From assembly GCF_036075115.1 (NCBI RefSeq), contig NZ_CP107958.1:8742001-8806000 (forward strand): a stretch of DNA of 64,000 bases, written 5' to 3'. Each line of letters opens with the position of its first letter. Position 1 is the first letter of the stretch. The translations under genes were made by a program, and so were the position numbers. Under the pieces are notes generated by a model, which worked only from the letters and a program-made list of their open reading frames with translations, searched no databases and was not told where the DNA came from. The stretch comes from Streptomyces sp. NBC_00377 (GTDB taxonomy: Bacteria > Actinomycetota > Actinomycetes > Streptomycetales > Streptomycetaceae). Positions 8,139-16,860 of the stretch are shown in pieces.

Positions 8139-11100
8139 TCAGGAGGTGACGGAGAATCCGCTGAAGACGGCTTCGATGTTCTGGCCGGGGTAGTTGACGT
8201 TGGCCGCGCCGGCGACCATCCCGGCGTCTTCGGTGCCGGAGGCAGAGGGCACCTGTGCGGTGCCGACCTGCGACCAGGTCTCGCCGTCCTTGCTGGCGTA
8301 CGCGGTGTAGGTGGTGCCGTCCCGGGTCAGCTTGAGATGCGCCGGGTGGTAGGTGGAACCGCCGCCCGCCCAGGTGTCGAGCTTCCCGTCGCCGTCGCTG
8401 TCGGTCATGAACTCCAGGCCGTAGCTCTGGGTCATGACCAGCACCGCGTAACCGCCCTTCTCCGGCGCGGTCAGGTCGTTGGCGAGGGCGATGCCCGCCT
8501 TGCCGACCGGTGAGGCGCTGTTCTGCGAGACCAGCCGGGCCTGCACGGTGGCCTTCTCGCCGGCCGCGTCGTCGCGGTAGATGACGCCCTTCTCGTCCTT
8601 CCAGCCGGACAGGTCCTGGCCGCCCGCCCAGATGGCGAACTGGTCACCGGCCTGGGCGTATCGGGGGTCCTCGGAGGTGGTGTCGGTCGTCAGGTACGGC
8701 TCCTGGACACTGCCCGGGGCGGGCTTCACCCGCGCCTGCACGGTGTCCGACACCTTCGTCGACCCGCTGTGGGCTCTGTAGGTGGCGGTGCCGGTGAGGT
8801 CGTGGCTGCCCCAGCGGGCGTCGTCAGCCGGGGTCACGGTCCAGGTGGTGGTGAGTGTGGCGCCGTTCTTGAGGGACTTCGCGGTGCTCGGGCCGGCCGC
8901 CGCCGCATGCCAGCCGTCGGGCAGGCCCAGTGCCGCCTTCACGCTCCCGATGGGCCCGGTGCCCCAGTTGGTCACCTCGGTGGTCACCTGGAACGGCCTA
9001 CCGGAGTCGGTGGCCGGGGCGTCCGGGGTGATCAGGACGGAGGCGGCCGGGACGTCGTCGCGCTTGAGGGCCCTGACGGCCTTGGCGGCACCCTCCGCCT
9101 TGAGATCGACGAAGGCCGGCGTGACGCCGAGCGGCGCCGCGTACCCCTTGAGCGTCCTGGGGCCGCGGATCACGGTGCCCTGGTTCACGTCGTACCAGGT
9201 GCCCGGCGGCAGATGGACGGAGCGGGTGGCGCCGCTGCTCAGCTTGGGCGCGGCCAGCACGGCCGGTCCGAGCATCCACTCGTCGGTGACGGTGTAACTC
9301 GCCTCGTCCTTCGGGAAGTCGAAGAACAGCGGCCGCATGATCGGATCGCCGGTCTTCAGGGTGCTCCGCACCTGGTCCCAGATGTAGGGGGCGAGTTTCT
9401 CGTGCGTCCTGATCGCCTGCCGGTAGAGGTCGACCGTCTCCTGGTCGTAGTCCACCTTCTGCCCGGTGGTGGTGTCGTTGGTGTCCACAGCGGAGGTCGA
9501 GGCGTACATCAGCGGCATCAGCGAGGCGGACTGCGCCCAGCGCACCAGGACGTCCTTCGACGGTGCGGGCTGACCGCCGGAGCCGCCGATCATGTCGGAC
9601 TCGACGAACGGGTAGCCGATGGTGGAGATGGCCAGGTTCTGGGAGGCGGAGGCGCGCAGGGAGTCCCAGCCGGTGCCCTTGTCGACCTGACGGGTGACGA
9701 AACCGGCCTCGTGGGCCGTCCGGTTCCAGTGCACCCGGATGCCGGCGCCCTGGAGGTCGAACCCGTCGGCGAGCTGTGTACCGAGCTTCTGGTAGTCCGT
9801 GGCCTGGTGGCCCTCGCGCGGCGCGCACTTCTCGTCGAAGAAGCGGGTGTCGAACTTCAGCCCGTCGATGTCGTACGTGTCCATCAGGGTTTTGAGGTTG
9901 CCCTCGTACCAGGCCCTGGCGTCGGGGTTCGCCAGGTCGATGATCCCGGCCTGCCCGTTCCACCAGGTCACCTCACACGGCTTGCTCGTGTCCTCGGCGT
10001 CCTTGAGCAAGTAGTCGTGGTCGACGGCGTACCGGTAGTTGTCGGAGTCCAGGTTGATCCACAGGGTGACCCAGATGCCGAAGTCGAACCCCATGTCGTG
10101 GATCTTCTTGGAGAGCCCTTGGGGATCGGGGAAGGTATTGGGGTCCCAGGTCAGATTGCCGTAGTTCGATTCCCACTTGTCGTCGAGCTGGATGGTGTGC
10201 CCGTCCAGGCCGTTGTCGTGGAGGTCGGTGGCGTAGTCGAGCAGTTTCTCCTGGTCGACCTTGGTGTAGAACTGCGCCCACGAGTTCCACAGAGGCTTGG
10301 CGTACTGCTCGTACGGGGCGTCGGACTTGGCGGGCTTGCCGACGACGCCGATGTAGTCGCGGTAGACCTCCAGCGGGGTCGACTCCACGAACACGGTGGC
10401 CTTGTAGGGGTCGGGCGAGCCGACGGTGAAGGTGCCGAGGCCGTCCTTGCCCTTGTTGATCGCCACGTCCATGACGTTCCCCGTGTCGACGCGCAGGCCG
10501 GTCGACCTGGAGGTGTACCAGAACGGGTCGATCATGTTGTACGACGCCGGACCGAAGCTCTTGTGGTCGACCTCGCCCGCGTCGAGCGGCCAGGGCTGGT
10601 CGACCCCCGGGCCGCCCTGCGGGGTTTCCGCCTCGCCGTGGCCGTACCAGTGGCCGGCCGCCGACAGGTCGTAGGCGAGGCCCAGTTGCTTCGCCGCGCC
10701 GCCGTGCACGTCCCAGTCGAGTTGGTACCGGTCGGCGCCGGGGGTGATGCGGGCCCGCACCGTGACGCCGTCGAGCGTGCTGTCCGCCGTGACGGTCAGA
10801 ACACCGTTCTTCCACGTCCAGTCGGTGACCCCGGTCGCGTGCTGCCAGATTCCGTCGGCCCCGGCGAAGCGCAGGGCGCCGGTGTCGCCGGGGGCGGTGG
10901 CGAGCACGGTCTTCCCGGCGCGGCGCGTGGTCAGGGCGAGTTGACCGGTGGCCACGTCGAGGGTGTAGCCGGGTGCGCCGGCGGAGGCCGGCATGGAGAC
11001 CGTGACGGCGTGCGCGGTGCGGACCACCTTGGGCCCGCCGGTGCCGGCGGTGGTGGTCGGGCGGTCGGCGGCCGTTGCCGTGGCGGAGCCGGTGACGGGC

Positions 11101-11171
11101 GCCATCAGCATGGCGGCGGTCAGCGCGGCAGTGAGCAACAGGCCGCCGGGACTGCTCAGTCGGGCGTGCAC
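8139..11171 (-). CDS. Secreted GH31 alpha-glycosidase with NEW3 and C-terminal beta-sandwich domains
   Basis: Retaining alpha-glycosidase of 1010 residues. GTG 11171 is the start: ACAGGAGG lies just upstream and a signal peptide follows (LLLTAALTAAMLMAPVTGSA). The GH31 (beta/alpha)8 barrel includes HTIQLDDKWES, the nucleophile Asp in GLKFDTRFFDE near residue 437 and the acid/base Asp in VESDMIGGSGG near 524. A proximal beta-domain (about 630-705), a NEW3-type Ig-like domain (about 710-790) and a lectin-like C-terminal domain with a DSDGDGKLD calcium-like loop follow. GH31 covers alpha-glucosidases, -xylosidases, -galactosidases and alpha-N-acetylgalactosaminidases; the locus favours the last two, but the subfamily cannot be fixed by eye. 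Confidence 0.9.
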   Translation of the reverse strand: MHARLSSPGGLLLTAALTAAMLMAPVTGSATATAADRPTTTAGTGGPKVVRTAHAVTVSMPASAGAPGYTLDVATGQLALTTRRAGKTVLATAPGDTGALRFAGADGIWQHATGVTDWTWKNGVLTVTADSTLDGVTVRARITPGADRYQLDWDVHGGAAKQLGLAYDLSAAGHWYGHGEAETPQGGPGVDQPWPLDAGEVDHKSFGPASYNMIDPFWYTSRSTGLRVDTGNVMDVAINKGKDGLGTFTVGSPDPYKATVFVESTPLEVYRDYIGVVGKPAKSDAPYEQYAKPLWNSWAQFYTKVDQEKLLDYATDLHDNGLDGHTIQLDDKWESNYGNLTWDPNTFPDPQGLSKKIHDMGFDFGIWVTLWINLDSDNYRYAVDHDYLLKDAEDTSKPCEVTWWNGQAGIIDLANPDARAWYEGNLKTLMDTYDIDGLKFDTRFFDEKCAPREGHQATDYQKLGTQLADGFDLQGAGIRVHWNRTAHEAGFVTRQVDKGTGWDSLRASASQNLAISTIGYPFVESDMIGGSGGQPAPSKDVLVRWAQSASLMPLMYASTSAVDTNDTTTGQKVDYDQETVDLYRQAIRTHEKLAPYIWDQVRSTLKTGDPIMRPLFFDFPKDEASYTVTDEWMLGPAVLAAPKLSSGATRSVHLPPGTWYDVNQGTVIRGPRTLKGYAAPLGVTPAFVDLKAEGAAKAVRALKRDDVPAASVLITPDAPATDSGRPFQVTTEVTNWGTGPIGSVKAALGLPDGWHAAAAGPSTAKSLKNGATLTTTWTVTPADDARWGSHDLTGTATYRAHSGSTKVSDTVQARVKPAPGSVQEPYLTTDTTSEDPRYAQAGDQFAIWAGGQDLSGWKDEKGVIYRDDAAGEKATVQARLVSQNSASPVGKAGIALANDLTAPEKGGYAVLVMTQSYGLEFMTDSDGDGKLDTWAGGGSTYHPAHLKLTRDGTTYTAYASKDGETWSQVGTAQVPSASGTEDAGMVAGAANVNYPGQNIEAVFSGFSVTS

Positions 11172-11578
11172 TCGTGTCCTCCTGTCGGACAGGACGGTGA
11201 CTCGGTGGCTCGGGAGCGGCGGTGCGTGGTGCCGGTGCGTGCGGAGTTGGCCGGTCACGAGGAAGCGCGGCGCTCGGCGGGCTCGAGATCTGCTTGTCAC
11301 AAGCCTCATAAGCCTCAGAGACCTTGAGGGAGCTGTTTGGTGCTGCGTGCTGATGCAAGATTCCAAGCGATTTCGCTCATGCTCTTGCGGTAACCGCCAC
11401 CTGTCAACAGGCGGGGTGTCCGGCCTCCCGGGTGCCCCGAGGGGCCGCACGGAGCTGTTGTCGCCCCTGGTGGTGGTCGGTTCCGGGCCCCCCGGGAGGG
11501 CGTCGGCGGGCCCGGAAACCGTTGGTAACGGACGGGTAAATTCTGCGACTTCGTCGAGACCGGTACCGGCGCGCCCGG
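11172..11578. other. 407-bp intergenic region between isomerase and GH31
   Basis: No gene is seen. The half next to GH31 contains an operator-like patch at 11364-11377 (CAAGCGA followed by the dyad AGCGA-TT-TCGCT) flanked by GCAAGA (11355-11360) and TCTTGC (11383-11388). This resembles the TCAAGCG motif of the divergent promoters, so GH31 may have its own regulated promoter. The half next to the isomerase holds a GC-rich hairpin at 11481-11517. Confidence 0.5.
11481..11517 (-). terminator. Hairpin after the sugar-isomerase gene
   Basis: A perfect 10-bp stem, TTCCGGGCCC (11481-11490) pairing with GGGCCCGGAA (11508-11517), lies 62 nt past the isomerase stop. There is no long T-tract, as is usual in Streptomyces. 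It would separate isomerase from glycosidase expression. Confidence 0.5.
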
Positions 11579-12478
11579 TCAGGCGAGGATCACGGAGCGG
11601 GTCAGATGGCGCGGATTGTCCGGGTCCAGCCCACGTGCCGAGGCGAGGGCGGCGGCCAGCCGGTGCACCACGACGAGGTCGGCCAGCGGGTCCCGGCCGA
11701 GGGCCACCAACTGCCCCCCGGTGCGGGCGATGTCGTCGGCGAGACCGGCCGGCAGTTCCGCCGGGTCGCCGAACCACCAGGCCACCCGGCCGGGGCCGGT
11801 GACGCTGATCGGGCCGTGCCGGTACTCCATGACCGGATAGGCCTCCGTCCAGGCGCCCGCCGCCTCGCGCATCTTCAGCGCAGCCTCCTGGGCGATCCCG
11901 TAGGCCCAGCCCTGCCCGAGGAAGGTGAACTGCTCGGCCTCGAGCACCCCGGCCGGCAGTTCCTCGTCCAGCGCCGCGCGGCCCTGTGGCGGAAGGTGGC
12001 CGAGGTCCTCGCCCAGATGCGCCCGCAGGAGCACCAGTTCCGAGCTTGCGAACCGGGTCTGGACGACCGAGGTCTCGTCCGCGAAGTCGAGCAGGACGAC
12101 GGCGTCGGACACCCCCGTCACCGGTGACTGTGCCACCGCGGTCACCGCGGTCGTGGGGGTGTGCCCGCGCAGCCGGCGGAGCAGTTCCAGCACCTCGGTC
12201 GTGGTGCCGGACCGGGACAGCGCGACCACCCGGTCGTAGACGCGGCCGACCGGCATCTCGGAGGCGGGGAAGGCGTCGGTCTCCCCGTGGCCGCCCGACT
12301 CCCGCAGTGCCGCGTACGCCTGGGCGATGAACCAGGACGTCCCGCAGCCCACGACGGCCACGCGCTCTCCGGGGCGGGGCAGCGAGGCGGAGGCCGGCCC
12401 GTCGGTTCGCCGGGCCAGAGCCTCGGCCTGCCGCCAGCAGTCGGGCTGGGTGGCGATCTCGATCTCGGTCTGACTCAT
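11579..12478 (-). CDS. SIS-domain sugar isomerase/deaminase (AgaS-like)
   Basis: Cytoplasmic protein of 299 residues with two SIS domains. The first phosphosugar-binding loop is VVGCGTSWFIAQA near residues 41-53 and SRSGTTTEVLELL near 88-100; the second half includes GQGWAYGIAQEAALKMREA. This is the architecture of the isomerase half of GlmS and of AgaS, which converts galactosamine-6-phosphate to tagatose-6-phosphate. An AgaS-type role is supported by the tagatose-bisphosphate-type aldolase and DeoR regulator in the same locus. It is the first gene on the minus strand from the divergent control region. It could equally act on glucosamine-6-phosphate; sequence alone does not decide. Confidence 0.82.
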   Translation of the reverse strand: MSQTEIEIATQPDCWRQAEALARRTDGPASASLPRPGERVAVVGCGTSWFIAQAYAALRESGGHGETDAFPASEMPVGRVYDRVVALSRSGTTTEVLELLRRLRGHTPTTAVTAVAQSPVTGVSDAVVLLDFADETSVVQTRFASSELVLLRAHLGEDLGHLPPQGRAALDEELPAGVLEAEQFTFLGQGWAYGIAQEAALKMREAAGAWTEAYPVMEYRHGPISVTGPGRVAWWFGDPAELPAGLADDIARTGGQLVALGRDPLADLVVVHRLAAALASARGLDPDNPRHLTRSVILA

Positions 12479-12563
12479 CGGGAGGTCTCCCCTCTCGGCG
12501 CACGGTGTGACCGATGCGTGATGTGGCGGCCCCTTGACACCGTGCGCGACTCATTGAGCATCA

Positions 12564-12642
12564 TGTCGCTTGATGATTGATAGCACTAGGAATCGAGCAT
12601 AAACAAGCAAGCGAGCGCGCAATCAAGCGAGCACGCGCTTGA
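12564..12642. promoter_or_regulatory. Divergent promoter with DeoR-type operator dyad
   Basis: The gap between isomerase and ABC genes carries repeated TCAAGCG units: CGCTTGAT at 12567-12574, then the perfect dyad TCAAGCG-N6-CGCTTGA at 12623-12642. CAAGCGAGCGCG (12608-12619) and CAAGCGAGCACG (12624-12635) form a 16-nt-spaced direct repeat. A plausible promoter for the ABC operon is TTGATA (12577-12582), 17 bp, TAAACA (12600-12605), which places the dyad just downstream of the -10, as expected for repression. The same CAATCAAGCG word occurs at the DeoR/aldolase gap. Confidence 0.6.
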
Positions 12643-12673
12643 CCCAGCACGCCATGCGTGCGGAGAGGACTCC

Positions 12674-13933
12674 GTGAAACGGCACCTCACAGGCCTTGCC
12701 GGGGGACTGGCCCTGGCGCTTGCCCTCGCCGGATGCGGCAAGGGCAGCTCCTCGGACAGCGGCGGCTCCGACGGCACCACGATCACCTTCGTCGCCGCGA
12801 AGTACGACGACGACACCCAGGCCTACTGGGCAGCGCTGATCAAGGACTTCGAAGCCGCGAACCCCGGATACCGGGTGAACCTGGAAGTCGTCGACTGGGA
12901 GCAGATGGACTCCAAGGTCAAGACGTACGTCCAGACCAAACAGGAACCCGACATCCTCAACTACAACAAGTTCTCCGACTTCGCCCGGGACGGACTGGTC
13001 CACAAGGCGCGGGACGTCGTCTCCCCCGAGGTGCTGAGCGACTTCCTCCCGCTGTTCCGGCAGAAGGCGCAGTACGACGGCGCCCAGTACGGCCTGCCCT
13101 TCATCTCCAGTGCACGTCTGTTCTTCTACAACAAGGACATCTTCGCCGAAGCGGGCATCGCCCGGCCGCCGTCCACGTGGGCCGAGGTCGAGGCCGACGC
13201 CAAGAAGATCAAGCAGGCCGGCTACATAGGCCTCGGGTTACCTCTGGGGGCCGAGGAGGCCCAGGCCGAGTTCCAGATCTGGGCGATGAACAACGGCGGC
13301 GGCTGGACCGACGCCTCGGGCAAGTGGGCCATCGACCGGCAGGCCAACGTCGACACGCTCACCTTCCTGCGGAAACTGACGAAGGAGAAGGTCACCCAGC
13401 CCAACCCGGAGGCCACCAACCGCAAGGACGTCTTCAACCAGTTCGCCCAGGGCAGGATCGGCATGCTGAACGGGGCGGTCTTCATGCGCAAGGGCTTCAT
13501 CGACCCGGTCGACGCGAAGCTGAACTACGGCGTCGCGGCGCTGCCGAGCAAGGACGGCAGCACACACAAGACGCTCGGCGTGCAGGACTACCTCGTCGCG
13601 TTCAAGAAGGGCGACGGATCGAACAAGGCGGGAGTGAGGAAATTCCTCGACTTCTTCTACCAGAAGAAGAACGCCGCCGAGTTCGTCTCCACCGAGGGGT
13701 TCCTGTCGGTCACCAAGTCGTCCGGCGAGGTGCTGAGTTCCGACAGCCGGAACGCCGCCTACTACAAGCCGTTCGTCGACGCCCTCTCCGACGCGGAGTT
13801 CGCCCCCACCGACGACCCGGCGTGGGCAGCCGTCGACGGCGCCGTGAAACAGCGCATCGGCACCGCCGTGGCGGGCGGTGACCCGGCGAAGGTGCTGGGC
13901 GAGATCCAGAAGACCGCGCAGAAGGGCGACTGA
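12674..13933 (+). CDS. ABC sugar-binding lipoprotein (solute-binding family 1)
   Basis: A 419-residue extracellular substrate-binding lipoprotein of a carbohydrate ABC importer. The signal peptide ends in a lipobox (ALALAGC, Cys about residue 21), and the body has the family-1 fold typical of oligosaccharide binders. It is the first gene of an operon with two permeases (6-nt gap to the first). The start ATG at 12674 lies a short distance after GGAGAGGA. Codon 189 is TTA (13238-13240), the only in-frame TTA codon found in the window, so translation should need the bldA tRNA and the importer may be limited to later growth. Likely ligand: a Gal/GalNAc mono- or oligosaccharide released by the divergent glycosidases (inference). 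Confidence 0.92.
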   Translation: MKRHLTGLAGGLALALALAGCGKGSSSDSGGSDGTTITFVAAKYDDDTQAYWAALIKDFEAANPGYRVNLEVVDWEQMDSKVKTYVQTKQEPDILNYNKFSDFARDGLVHKARDVVSPEVLSDFLPLFRQKAQYDGAQYGLPFISSARLFFYNKDIFAEAGIARPPSTWAEVEADAKKIKQAGYIGLGLPLGAEEAQAEFQIWAMNNGGGWTDASGKWAIDRQANVDTLTFLRKLTKEKVTQPNPEATNRKDVFNQFAQGRIGMLNGAVFMRKGFIDPVDAKLNYGVAALPSKDGSTHKTLGVQDYLVAFKKGDGSNKAGVRKFLDFFYQKKNAAEFVSTEGFLSVTKSSGEVLSSDSRNAAYYKPFVDALSDAEFAPTDDPAWAAVDGAVKQRIGTAVAGGDPAKVLGEIQKTAQKGD

Positions 13934-13938
13934 CCTCG

Positions 13939-14901
13939 GTGGCCGTACACGACGTCACCGTGAACGCGGCGGGGAGCGAACGCCCCGCCCCGCAGGCGCC
14001 CGTGCCCCCGCCGCCCCGCCCTCGGAGTAACCGGCGTGCGCTGGAGCCCCTGTTGTGGCTCGGTCCCGCCACCCTCCTCATCCTGACCATGGTCGTCTGG
14101 CCGATCGTCGAGATGGTCCGTACATCCCTGACACGGGTGAGCTCGACCGGACTGTCCCGGGGGTTCGCCGGCGCCGGCAACTACACCGACCTGTTCGCCG
14201 AGGGCGATCTGCCCGGAGTGCTGCTGCGCACCCTCGTATGGGTCGTCGGGGTCGTCACCGTCACCATCCTGGTCTCCCTCGGACTGGCCCAACTGCTCAA
14301 CTCCCGTTTCCCCGGGCAGCGGTGGGTGCGGTGGGCGATGATCGTGCCGTGGGCCTCGTCCGTGCTGATGACGGCCCTCATCTGGCGCTGGATGCTCAAC
14401 AACTTCTACGGCGTCATCAACCGGCTGCTCATGGACCTCGGTGTGCTGGACGCGCCCGTCAACTGGCTGGCGGACCCGGGGCCGGCCCTCGTCGCGATGA
14501 TGGGCGTGGCCGTGTTCGTCTCGCTGCCGTTCACCTCCTTCGTCCTGCTCGCCGGTCTCCAGAGCATCCCCGCCGAGGTGTACGAGGCGGCGCGGGTGGA
14601 CGGCGCCGGCCCGGTCCGGGGCTACCTGGCCATCACCTTGCCGCTGCTGCGGCCCTCGCTGGTCGTCGCCGCGATCATCAACGTCATCAACGTGTTCAAC
14701 TCGTTCCCCATCATCTGGGCCATGACGCGCGGCGGCCCCGGCTTCGCCACCGACACGACCACCACCTATCTGTACAAACTCGCCTTCGACAACCAGTCGG
14801 TGGGGGAGTCGGCCGCCATGGCCGTCGTCAACTTCGGGCTGGTCCTGGCTGTGGTGCTGGTCTATCTGCGCGTCGTCCGCCGTAAGGAGGACACCGCGTG
14901 A
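13939..14901 (+). CDS. ABC sugar transporter permease (MalF-type)
   Basis: A 320-residue inner-membrane permease with a proline-rich cytoplasmic N-terminus (about residues 1-35) and six predicted transmembrane segments. The ATPase-docking EAA loop reads EVYEAARVDGAGPVRGY near residue 215. GTG 13939 follows the lipoprotein stop by 6 nt and the stop overlaps the next start (GTGA). It forms a heterodimer with the following permease. No ATPase gene is present in this operon; in Streptomyces such importers usually share the MsiK ATPase encoded elsewhere, which is presumed here. Confidence 0.92.
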   Translation: MAVHDVTVNAAGSERPAPQAPVPPPPRPRSNRRALEPLLWLGPATLLILTMVVWPIVEMVRTSLTRVSSTGLSRGFAGAGNYTDLFAEGDLPGVLLRTLVWVVGVVTVTILVSLGLAQLLNSRFPGQRWVRWAMIVPWASSVLMTALIWRWMLNNFYGVINRLLMDLGVLDAPVNWLADPGPALVAMMGVAVFVSLPFTSFVLLAGLQSIPAEVYEAARVDGAGPVRGYLAITLPLLRPSLVVAAIINVINVFNSFPIIWAMTRGGPGFATDTTTTYLYKLAFDNQSVGESAAMAVVNFGLVLAVVLVYLRVVRRKEDTA

Positions 14902-15785
14902 GCAGGACCGCCGTCGATCCCCGCAAAGCCGCGCCGCCCGGGCGGCGAACCGCACCGATGAAGCTGCGCACCGTCCTGCTCACCGCGACCGGCTGGCTGG
15001 TGGCGCTGGCGTTCCTCGCGCCCTACGCGCAGATGCTGCTGACGGCCCTCAAACCGACACCCGAACTGATGCAGTCACCGCCGGCCTATCTGCCCTCCCA
15101 CTGGCAGTGGTCGAACTTCACGGACATCTGGTCGCTCAACGACCCGCGCGTCGTGGACGCCCTGCTGTTCTCGCTGTACATCGCCGGAGCGGCGACGCTG
15201 CTCACCCTGGCCGTCGGGCTGCCCGCCGCGTACTACACGGCCCGGCACCGCTTCCGCGGACGCGGCGCGTTCCTGCTGCTCGTCCTGGTCACGCAGATGT
15301 TCGCCCCGACCGCGCTGCTGGTCGGCATCTACCGGGAGATGGTCAGCCTCGACCTGACCGACACCGCCGAGGGCCTCATCCTGGTGAACGCGGCGTTCAA
15401 CCTGCCGTTCTGCGTGTGGATCCTCAACGCGTACTTCGCGAGCATCCCCAAGGAACTGGAGGAGGCCGCCTGGCTCGACGGCACCGGGCGGTTCGGCGCC
15501 CTGACCCGGATCGTTCTGCCGCTCGCGATGCCTGGTGTGGTGACCGCGCTCGTCTACACCTTCATCGGTGCGTGGAACGAGTACGTGGTGGCGCTCACCA
15601 TCACCTCGTCCGGCAACCGGATGACCCTGACCAAGGCGATTCCCGGCTTCGTCACCTCGTACCACGAGCAGTGGCAGTACCTGTTCGCCACGTCGATCGT
15701 CGCGATCGTCCCCGTGGTGGTGCTGTTCGTCTTCGTCGAGCGCCACCTCGTCGCGGGCCTGACCTCGGGCGGCGTGCGCGGATGA
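14898..15785 (+). CDS. ABC sugar transporter permease (MalG-type)
   Basis: A 295-residue partner permease with six transmembrane segments and the EAA loop KELEEAAWLDGTGRFGAL near residue 187. It ends with the usual MalG-like tail (ERHLVAGLTSGGVRG). GTG 14898 overlaps the previous stop by 4 nt, indicating translational coupling. It is the last gene of the importer operon; a convergent DeoR gene follows after 86 nt containing a GC-rich hairpin. Confidence 0.92.
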   Translation: MSRTAVDPRKAAPPGRRTAPMKLRTVLLTATGWLVALAFLAPYAQMLLTALKPTPELMQSPPAYLPSHWQWSNFTDIWSLNDPRVVDALLFSLYIAGAATLLTLAVGLPAAYYTARHRFRGRGAFLLLVLVTQMFAPTALLVGIYREMVSLDLTDTAEGLILVNAAFNLPFCVWILNAYFASIPKELEEAAWLDGTGRFGALTRIVLPLAMPGVVTALVYTFIGAWNEYVVALTITSSGNRMTLTKAIPGFVTSYHEQWQYLFATSIVAIVPVVVLFVFVERHLVAGLTSGGVRG

Positions 15786-15810
15786 CGGCGCGAGGCGCAT
15801 CACGGCCGCG

Positions 15811-15835
15811 CCCGGGGCCGGGTTCCGGTCCCGGG
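15811..15835. terminator. GC hairpin between convergent permease and DeoR genes
   Basis: CCCGGGGCC (15811-15819) can pair with GGTCCCGGG (15827-15835), including one G-T pair, around a 7-nt loop. The position between two convergent genes suits a bidirectional terminator. Confidence 0.4.
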
Positions 15836-15871
15836 CCGCAGTCGGCGTCGCGCCGGGAGCGGCGTGGGGTG

Positions 15872-16660
15872 TCAGGCGCGGATGACTTCCACACCGGCAG
15901 CCGTGAACGTCTCGGTGAGCCGGTCCGAGGCGGCCTTGTCGGTCACCAGGACGTCGATGTCCTCCACCGGGCAGATGCGGGCGAAGGCCCGCCGGTCCAG
16001 CTTGGTGGAGTCGGCGACCGCGACGACCTGCTGCGCGCGGCGGGCCAACGCCCGGTTGATGCTGGCCTCGCCCTCGTGGTGGGCGGTCGCCCCGTTGGCC
16101 ACGTCGATGGCGTCGACGCCGATGAAGACCACGTCCAGTGCGATCTCCGCCAGCAGTTCGGTGGCCAGCGGACCGATCAGCTCGTAGGACGCCGGCCGGG
16201 CGACCCCGCCGGTCACCACGAGCTTGACGTGGCGACGTACGACCAACTCGTTGGCGATGTTCAGGGCGTTGGTGACCACGGTGACCGCCGTCTCCGCACC
16301 GCCGGAACTCAGGTCGGCGCGGGTGGCCAGTGCCCGCGCCACCTCGGTGGTCGTGGTGCCGCCGTTGAGCCCCACCACGGCCCCGGCCTTCACCAGGCCG
16401 GCGGCGGCGTGCGCGATCCGCTCCTTCTCCGGAGCGTTGCGCGCGGCCTTGTAGCGCAGGGGCAGGTCGTAGGCGATCGCGTTGATGACGGCTCCACCGT
16501 GCGTGCGGGTGACCATCTGCTGGCGGGCGAGCTCGTCGAGGTCGCGCCTGATCGTCGCGGCGGAGACTCCCAACTCCTCGGCGGCAGGCTCGACTTCGAT
16601 CCGTCCGTCGCGCGTCAGCATCTCCAGCAGCGCGCTCCACCGGGCCTGCGGTGCCGCCAT
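15872..16660 (-). CDS. DeoR-family transcriptional regulator (AgaR-like)
   Basis: A 262-residue regulator. Its N-terminal winged helix-turn-helix (about residues 6-57, with ELGVSAATIRRDLDELA) is the DeoR type. The C-terminal sugar-phosphate sensor domain contains GLNGGTTTTEVARAL near 96, the phosphate-binding loop shared with isomerases. DeoR proteins of this kind repress sugar-catabolic operons and release DNA on binding a phosphosugar. It faces a class II aldolase gene, with a CGCTTGATTG word in the shared gap that also appears in the importer promoter, so autoregulation and control of the whole locus are likely. The effector is inferred to be tagatose- or galactosamine-phosphate. Confidence 0.9.
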   Translation of the reverse strand: MAAPQARWSALLEMLTRDGRIEVEPAAEELGVSAATIRRDLDELARQQMVTRTHGGAVINAIAYDLPLRYKAARNAPEKERIAHAAAGLVKAGAVVGLNGGTTTTEVARALATRADLSSGGAETAVTVVTNALNIANELVVRRHVKLVVTGGVARPASYELIGPLATELLAEIALDVVFIGVDAIDVANGATAHHEGEASINRALARRAQQVVAVADSTKLDRRAFARICPVEDIDVLVTDKAASDRLTETFTAAGVEVIRA

Positions 16661-16720
16661 CTCTCACAACTCCCTGTCGGTGGTGTGCGCCACGAGGTGC
16701 GCAGCACCATGAAACCACAG

Positions 16721-16760
16721 CGCTTGATTGGGTGTTTTATGGTCGCCAAACGAGCAAAAC
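16721..16760. promoter_or_regulatory. Operator-like site between DeoR and aldolase genes
   Basis: CGCTTGATTG (16721-16730) is the reverse complement of CAATCAAGCG at 12620-12629 in the importer control region. A short AT-rich stretch (GTTTTAT, then CAAAACC) follows, unusual in this GC-rich DNA and suited to a promoter. Confidence 0.5.
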
Positions 16761-16860
16761 CCTGCACGTCCCGCAGGTGCGGCCCGCTGCCGCCCTCGCT
16801 GCCCCTGTCCCTTCCGACGCTCTGCTCGCCGGCCCCGCCCGCCGGGATCGGGGGCCGTCC

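Noticed and set aside
8769..11327. Long plus-strand open frame over the GH31 gene
   Set aside because: Composition is rich in Val, Gly and Arg with no domain; it is the antisense shadow of a high-GC gene. The same reasoning removes the long frames opposite the GH35, DUF4091, kinase and transporter genes.
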